NCBI GenBank assembly: GCA_017437165.1
Contig: JAFSBS010000244.1
Span: forward strand, 1-10,694
Source: Clostridia bacterium
GTDB taxonomy: Bacteria; Bacillota; Clostridia; Oscillospirales; Acutalibacteraceae
Reading direction: 5' to 3'
Length of the DNA: 10,694 nucleotides
This document shows, in pieces, positions 7,371 through 10,694 of this stretch (position 1 is the stretch's first letter; the number at the start of each line of letters is the position of its first letter). The notes under the pieces were generated by a model. The model saw nothing but the letters and a program-made list of their open reading frames with translations, had not been told where the DNA came from and made no database searches. Made by a program: the position numbers and the translations under genes.

Positions 7371-9989
7371 ATGGAAAAAATTATTTGTGAAAAGTGTAAA
7401 AACGCTTATTTACAGAAAACTGAAGAAGGTTATTTTTGCTCAAGTTGTGGTATGTTCTACTCTAAAGCAGAAGAAAATCTCCTTTTAGGTATTCATTATT
7501 ATAAAGAAGGTAAACTTCAGGAATCTGCTGATTATCTTATGAAAGCAATTGTAAGCGATGGCAGTAATCATACTGCTCTTTTATACAAGGCTTTAGGTGA
7601 TGGTTTTAATCTTGATGAAGATTCTTCATCCTTAGAGGATGTTTACGAGCAAATTATTTTTGCCTGTGAATTAGTACCTGACTCTGACTTCCCTAAATTC
7701 CTTGAAATTGCTAATGATGAAGCAGAAAAGCTTGAACTTGCTTTGGCAAAAATTCATATAAATGCTTTTGAAACTGCTGATGCAGAAAAAATCAAAAGTC
7801 TTGTTACAATAATATTAAAAATTCAGGAAGACGCAAAAAAATTCAGAAACAAGTTAGCAGATTTTGCTGATGCTTATAACAAGCGTAACGGAAATACGAT
7901 GGTTTATAATCTTTCTAAATGCTTCCTTGTTACACCTGAAATCGCTGACGAAATCGGTGAGAAAAAACTTAATAAAATCAAATCAGACATTGCTTCTCAC
8001 ACTGTTTTCACAGGTATTCTTACTACTGATATAAGAAATCTTGAAATTTATTATCGTTGCATTGTTATGTTCTTCAGAAAAAACAAAGCAAAATATGACT
8101 TCCTTATGAAAAATGCAGAAAATTTCATTCTTTTATCAGAAATTCTTGAAGAAGGTAATTACACATCAATTCAGGGTACTGCCGCAACTGCAGAAAAACT
8201 CAAAATTACTGCTTACTCTTTCTTTGAAGAAAGTTTGAAAGGCGAAATGGATGATGCAGAAGAATCAGAAAAATCTGTAATTATTATTGCAGAAGAAACC
8301 GAAGAAGCAGAAGAACCCGTCGAAGAAAACACACAATCTTCTGATACTGAAGTTTCACCCACAACTGAAGAACGTGAAGAAACTGATTCAGAAACAGTTG
8401 AAATTGAAGAAGTTAATCTCGAAGAAGAAGCAACTGTAATCGAAGAAATTACAGAACTTACAGAAGAAGTGGAAATTGAAGAAGTAGAGGAAATTGAAGA
8501 AGTTGCAGAAACAGTTACAGAAGAAGTTATAGAAAGTACAGAACCTAAAACAAGTTTTAAAGACACCCCTGTTCAATTCCACGAAGTACACGACCCTATT
8601 TTAGAAGCGGATACTGTTCAGGATTTACCTAACACAAATGTTGTGATTGGTGACATTTTTGATTCAGATACATCCTCGGCTGAAAACACACAGGAAGATT
8701 CTCCTTTCACATATGAAAGTGAAGCAAATAAAGAAACCAACGCTGAAACAGAAGTATCTGAATCTTCAGAAGAATCAGATAAAGAAGTTGACGAAGCCCT
8801 CGAAAAATCTCAAACTGCAAAAACTCAGGAATACCCTGAACTTTCACAAGAGGAAAAAGATGACATTGCAAGGCACGAGCGTTTTAAGGAAATTACAGTT
8901 GTTGATACTAACAACGAAAACTTCCAGAAACTTGCAAGAAAGTTTGACAGAGCAAGAAAAAATGACCCTGACAGAGAAACTACTTTAACACCTAAAAAGA
9001 AAGGCAACAAGGCTAAAATTATTATTCCTGTAGTTATCTTCATTATAGCTATTATTGTTGTTAACGCAATAAGATTTGTGCCGGGTTATATTGCAGAAAC
9101 ACGTTACAATTCTGCGCTCGAACTTATTGAAAACAAAAATTATACTGAAGCAATTGAAATATTCACCGACCTTGGCGAATATCAGGACAGTCAAGAAAAA
9201 ATCAAAGAATGTAAATATCAGAATGCACTTTTACTCATTGATGCCGAAAATTATACTGAAGCAAAAGCAATTCTCGGTGAATTAAACGGATATAACTCTG
9301 ATATTGCAACAAAAATTCAGATTTGTGACTATTCAATTGCTAAACAATATCTTGAAAAAGGTAAATATGACAAAGCAAAAGAATTGTTTACTGCTTTAAA
9401 AGATTACGGCGACAGCAAAGAAATGATTAAAGAATGTTCTTACAGAAAAGCTCTTTCTTTAATCGAAGGCAAAAAATATGAGGATGCAATAAAAATTCTT
9501 TCAGATATTAAAAAATATTCAGATTCATCTGAAAAAATCAATGAAGCGAAGTATTTATATGTAACAGAAAATCTTACATCAGATAACGAAACTACTGTTA
9601 AATATCTTAAAGAATTAGCAAAAATCAAGTACAGAAACAGTGCAGATTTAAAACAGGAACTTTTAGGTGCATCTTCAGATTCAGCACTTAAATTCTTCGT
9701 GAACACCTCTTCTACTGATAATGAAACATCACTTGATAGTGTAAGCCATTTAAGAAGTGCTTATTTCCACATAATTGCTTTAGATGAAACCTATTATGGC
9801 GAAAGACTCACTCTTAAATACACAACTCAATATAATTACACTTCAACAAGTTATGTAACATTCTCACAGGATAATACAAGTGCAATTGTTGTTTACCCAC
9901 CAACTGACACATCCGGTTACACAGTAACATTCTCAATCCAGACTTCAGATGGTACAACAATAGGCTCACAAAAAATCACAATTTCATAA
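7371..9989 (+). CDS. Zinc-ribbon / acidic-linker / single-TM / repeat protein, function unknown
   Basis: This 872-residue protein has no function I recognise. A zinc ribbon lies at the N-terminus (Cys6, Cys9, Cys23, Cys26). A TPR-like segment (about 34-75) leads into a helical region to about 285. A very acidic, low-complexity linker (about 286-500) is full of Glu-Glu, Val and Thr. A basic patch KKKGNKAK precedes one transmembrane helix (about 550-572). Four repeats of 37-38 residues (579-727) follow the pattern Y-x-x-A-x-x-L-I, Y-x-E/K-A, Y-x-D-S, and then comes a beta-rich, Thr/Ser-rich tail. The basic patch before the helix suggests the zinc ribbon and acidic linker are cytoplasmic and the repeats are outside. 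The ATG at 7371 is preferred because GGGGG precedes it and the zinc ribbon begins at once; a TTG at 7308 would add 21 atypical residues. It is a single gene with its own promoter and terminator. A role as an envelope sensor or scaffold is only inference. Confidence 0.85.
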   Translation: MEKIICEKCKNAYLQKTEEGYFCSSCGMFYSKAEENLLLGIHYYKEGKLQESADYLMKAIVSDGSNHTALLYKALGDGFNLDEDSSSLEDVYEQIIFACELVPDSDFPKFLEIANDEAEKLELALAKIHINAFETADAEKIKSLVTIILKIQEDAKKFRNKLADFADAYNKRNGNTMVYNLSKCFLVTPEIADEIGEKKLNKIKSDIASHTVFTGILTTDIRNLEIYYRCIVMFFRKNKAKYDFLMKNAENFILLSEILEEGNYTSIQGTAATAEKLKITAYSFFEESLKGEMDDAEESEKSVIIIAEETEEAEEPVEENTQSSDTEVSPTTEEREETDSETVEIEEVNLEEEATVIEEITELTEEVEIEEVEEIEEVAETVTEEVIESTEPKTSFKDTPVQFHEVHDPILEADTVQDLPNTNVVIGDIFDSDTSSAENTQEDSPFTYESEANKETNAETEVSESSEESDKEVDEALEKSQTAKTQEYPELSQEEKDDIARHERFKEITVVDTNNENFQKLARKFDRARKNDPDRETTLTPKKKGNKAKIIIPVVIFIIAIIVVNAIRFVPGYIAETRYNSALELIENKNYTEAIEIFTDLGEYQDSQEKIKECKYQNALLLIDAENYTEAKAILGELNGYNSDIATKIQICDYSIAKQYLEKGKYDKAKELFTALKDYGDSKEMIKECSYRKALSLIEGKKYEDAIKILSDIKKYSDSSEKINEAKYLYVTENLTSDNETTVKYLKELAKIKYRNSADLKQELLGASSDSALKFFVNTSSTDNETSLDSVSHLRSAYFHIIALDETYYGERLTLKYTTQYNYTSTSYVTFSQDNTSAIVVYPPTDTSGYTVTFSIQTSDGTTIGSQKITIS
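9105..9551 (+). repeat. Four protein-level tandem repeats of 37-38 codons
   Basis: Residues 579-615, 616-653, 654-690 and 691-727 of the zinc-ribbon membrane protein align without gaps apart from one extra residue in unit 2. All share Tyr at position 1, Ala at 4, a hydrophobic pair near 7-8, Tyr near 13 and Ala near 16. Units 1, 3 and 4 end with Y-x-D-S then a charged helix; unit 2 has YNSD instead. The helix-turn-helix periodicity is TPR/Sel1-like. The DNA copies have diverged, so this is an old domain repeat and not a recent duplication. Confidence 0.8.
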
Positions 9990-9997
9990 ATGAAATC

Positions 9998-10030
9998 AGG
10001 CGATAACTGAAATTCAGTTATCGCCTTTTT
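9998..10030 (+). terminator. Intrinsic terminator of the zinc-ribbon membrane protein gene
   Basis: A perfect 12-bp stem (9998-10009 with 10015-10026; core GGCGATAACTG) has a 5-base loop and is followed by TTTTT (10026-10030). It starts 9 bases after the TAA stop. Being perfectly paired it could also fold in the opposite transcript from the SASP gene, but the minus strand lacks a good T-run after it. Confidence 0.9.
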
Positions 10031-10053
10031 ATTCATAAAATTTATGAATCGAT

Positions 10054-10245
10054 TTATTTCATGCCTTCTTCGTAAGCCTTGATCATTTTTTTAACCATCT
10101 GACCGCCAACGCTACCAGCCTGACGAGATGTTAAGTCACCGTTGTAACCTTGTTTAAGGTTAACGCCTACTTCAGAAGCAGCTTCCATCTTAAATCTGTT
10201 AAGAGCTTCACGAGCTTCTGGAACTACATTTTTCTTTGATGCCAT
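10054..10245 (-). CDS. Alpha/beta-type small acid-soluble spore protein (SASP)
   Basis: This 63-residue protein belongs to the alpha/beta-type SASPs, which coat spore DNA in the forespore and protect it from UV and chemical damage, then are degraded at germination to supply amino acids. The diagnostic block GYNGDLTSRQAGSVGGQMVKKMI (residues 33-55) is almost consensus. KMEAASEVGV (19-28) holds the usual GPR protease site, expected between Glu21 and Ala22. Length and composition are typical. The ATG at 10245 has AAAGGAG 10 bases upstream. The gene is monocistronic and convergent with the zinc-ribbon protein gene. A weak sigma-G-like promoter lies upstream, fitting late forespore expression, which is known for this family. 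Its presence shows the organism is, or descends from, an endospore former. Confidence 0.97.
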   Translation of the reverse strand: MASKKNVVPEAREALNRFKMEAASEVGVNLKQGYNGDLTSRQAGSVGGQMVKKMIKAYEEGMK

Positions 10246-10290
10246 TTTCTTTTCACTCCTTTTAGAAAATTTGGTTTGCGTTTGTAATCA

Positions 10291-10320
10291 TATTATTTTC
10301 TGAAAGACTGAAAATATTTA
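10291..10320 (-). promoter_or_regulatory. Possible sigma-G promoter of the SASP gene
   Basis: On the minus strand TAAATA (10320-10315), 17 bases, then AATAATA (10297-10291) resemble sigma-G boxes (GHATR and CATNHTA) at 5 of 6 and 5 of 7 positions. Transcription would begin roughly 40 bases before the start codon. AT-rich DNA gives such matches easily, so this rests mainly on the known sigma-G control of SASP genes. Confidence 0.35.
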
Positions 10321-10357
10321 TAAATTTTTTTGACAATGTTTGTTAATTTGAAAATTC

Positions 10358-10399
10358 AAAACAGTATGTAAAAACTTATTGATTTTTACATACTGTTTT
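10358..10399 (-). terminator. Likely terminator of the XRE-family gene (17-bp perfect hairpin)
   Basis: A perfect 17-bp inverted repeat (10358-10374 with 10383-10399) with an 8-base loop lies 4 bases beyond the stop of the XRE gene. On the minus strand the stem ends in TTTT, then GAATTTTC, a modest T-rich tail. The stem is AT-rich with a short GC core around CAGTATG. Confidence 0.7.
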
Positions 10400-10403
10400 C
10401 ATA

Positions 10404-10694
10404 TCAATTTTTATTTCCTAAATCTTCAAGAAAAGCAAGTAAGAGTTTCTGCTGTTTAGGGGAAAGTTTTGAAAATACAACAGAAATTTCATCAGTATTA
10501 GTATCTTCTTCAAAAAATTCTTTTAAAGAAATACTCATAGCATCACATAGAAGTTGTAAATGCCCTACAGTAATATCAGCTTGTCCTAATTCAACTCGCC
10601 GAAGATGAGTCTGCGACACACCAGCTCTTTCTGCTAAACCATTTTGTGTGTAACCACACTTTTTTCTCAAATCAACTAATCTTTTACTAATATC
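10404..10694 (-). CDS. XRE-family helix-turn-helix DNA-binding protein (5'-partial)
   Basis: This is a Cro/CI-type (HTH_3) DNA-binding protein whose N-terminal end lies outside the window. The frame is open to the last base and encodes DISKRLVDLRKKCGYTQ before the rest of the helix-turn-helix, so an in-frame TTG at 10670, inside that domain, is not the real start. The domain is classical: RKKCGYTQNGLAERAGV, then the recognition helix SQTHLRRVELGQADITV, then LQLLCDAMSISLKEFF. A short C-terminal helix (SKLSPKQQKLLLAFLEDL) may serve in dimer formation. The 96 codons seen suggest a protein of about 100 residues, a typical size for small housekeeping or phage-type regulators. No ligand domain, partner antitoxin or toxin gene, or phage gene is visible nearby, so the target is unknown. 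Confidence 0.88.
   Translation of the reverse strand, partial: DISKRLVDLRKKCGYTQNGLAERAGVSQTHLRRVELGQADITVGHLQLLCDAMSISLKEFFEEDTNTDEISVVFSKLSPKQQKLLLAFLEDLGNKN

Noticed and set aside
8213..8591. Ser/Val-rich and Phe/Asn-rich open frames on the minus strand
   Set aside because: They are mirror images of the GAA-rich acidic linker; low-complexity GAA/GTT codons give stop-free antisense frames. No ribosome binding site or recognisable domain.
10330..10335. Perfect -35 box TTGACA on the plus strand
   Set aside because: No acceptable -10 box lies 16-19 bases downstream and no plus-strand gene follows.
10668..10670. TTG as the start of the XRE protein
   Set aside because: The frame continues open to the window end and encodes the expected first helix of the HTH domain, so the real start is outside the window.
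1..10694. Mobile element, phage or defence island
   Set aside because: No transposase, integrase, recombinase, nuclease or methylase motif, no terminal or target-site repeats, no tRNA and no regular spacer repeats; the lone XRE regulator is not enough.

Overview
The window looks like chromosome from a low-GC, spore-forming member of the Bacillota, most likely a gut-type Clostridia of the Oscillospiraceae/Ruminococcaceae kind. The evidence is the AT-rich sequence with strong AGGAG-type ribosome binding sites, intrinsic terminators after most genes, an unmistakable alpha/beta-type small acid-soluble spore protein (SASP), and a zinc-ribbon/membrane/'Y-D-S' repeat protein of a style common in Clostridia. 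The lineage is an inference; the spore-forming habit follows directly from the SASP. I see no mobile element, CRISPR array, tRNA or rRNA, and no shift in base or codon use that suggests recent transfer.

Layout: (1) nt 1-3607 hold the 3' part of a nucleoside-type ABC importer operon: a two-domain ATPase (5' end outside the window) and two permeases, translationally coupled by 8- and 4-base overlaps and closed by an intrinsic terminator. A Bmp-family binding-protein gene is expected upstream, outside the window. (2) nt 3608-4075 hold a small YdcZ/DUF606-type membrane transporter, whose ribosome binding site lies inside the stem of the preceding terminator, followed by its own terminator. (3) nt 4078-4824 (minus) hold a PlsC-type acyltransferase, convergent with the YdcZ gene and divergent from the next one. 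(4) nt 4960-7167 (plus) hold a large cytoplasmic glycosidase-like protein starting with GTG. The short gap between (3) and (4) carries two back-to-back sigma-A-type promoters, and the plsC promoter decides its start codon. (5) nt 7371-9989 (plus) hold an 872-residue protein: N-terminal zinc ribbon, helical region, very acidic linker, one transmembrane helix, four 37-38-residue repeats and a beta-rich C-terminus. (6) nt 10054-10245 (minus) hold the SASP gene. (7) nt 10404-10694 (minus) hold an XRE-family DNA-binding protein cut by the window end and followed by a long perfect hairpin.

Apart from the ABC operon, the genes are single transcription units, each with its own promoter or terminator, so there is no sign of one multi-gene system. 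Nucleoside uptake, lipid synthesis, a putative sugar-processing enzyme, an envelope-associated protein and spore DNA protection sit side by side. The most interesting unexplained items are the zinc-ribbon/acidic/transmembrane/repeat protein, the orphan glycosidase-like protein, and the terminator that overlaps a ribosome binding site. I did not find convincing evidence of a novel defence, mobile or regulatory system.
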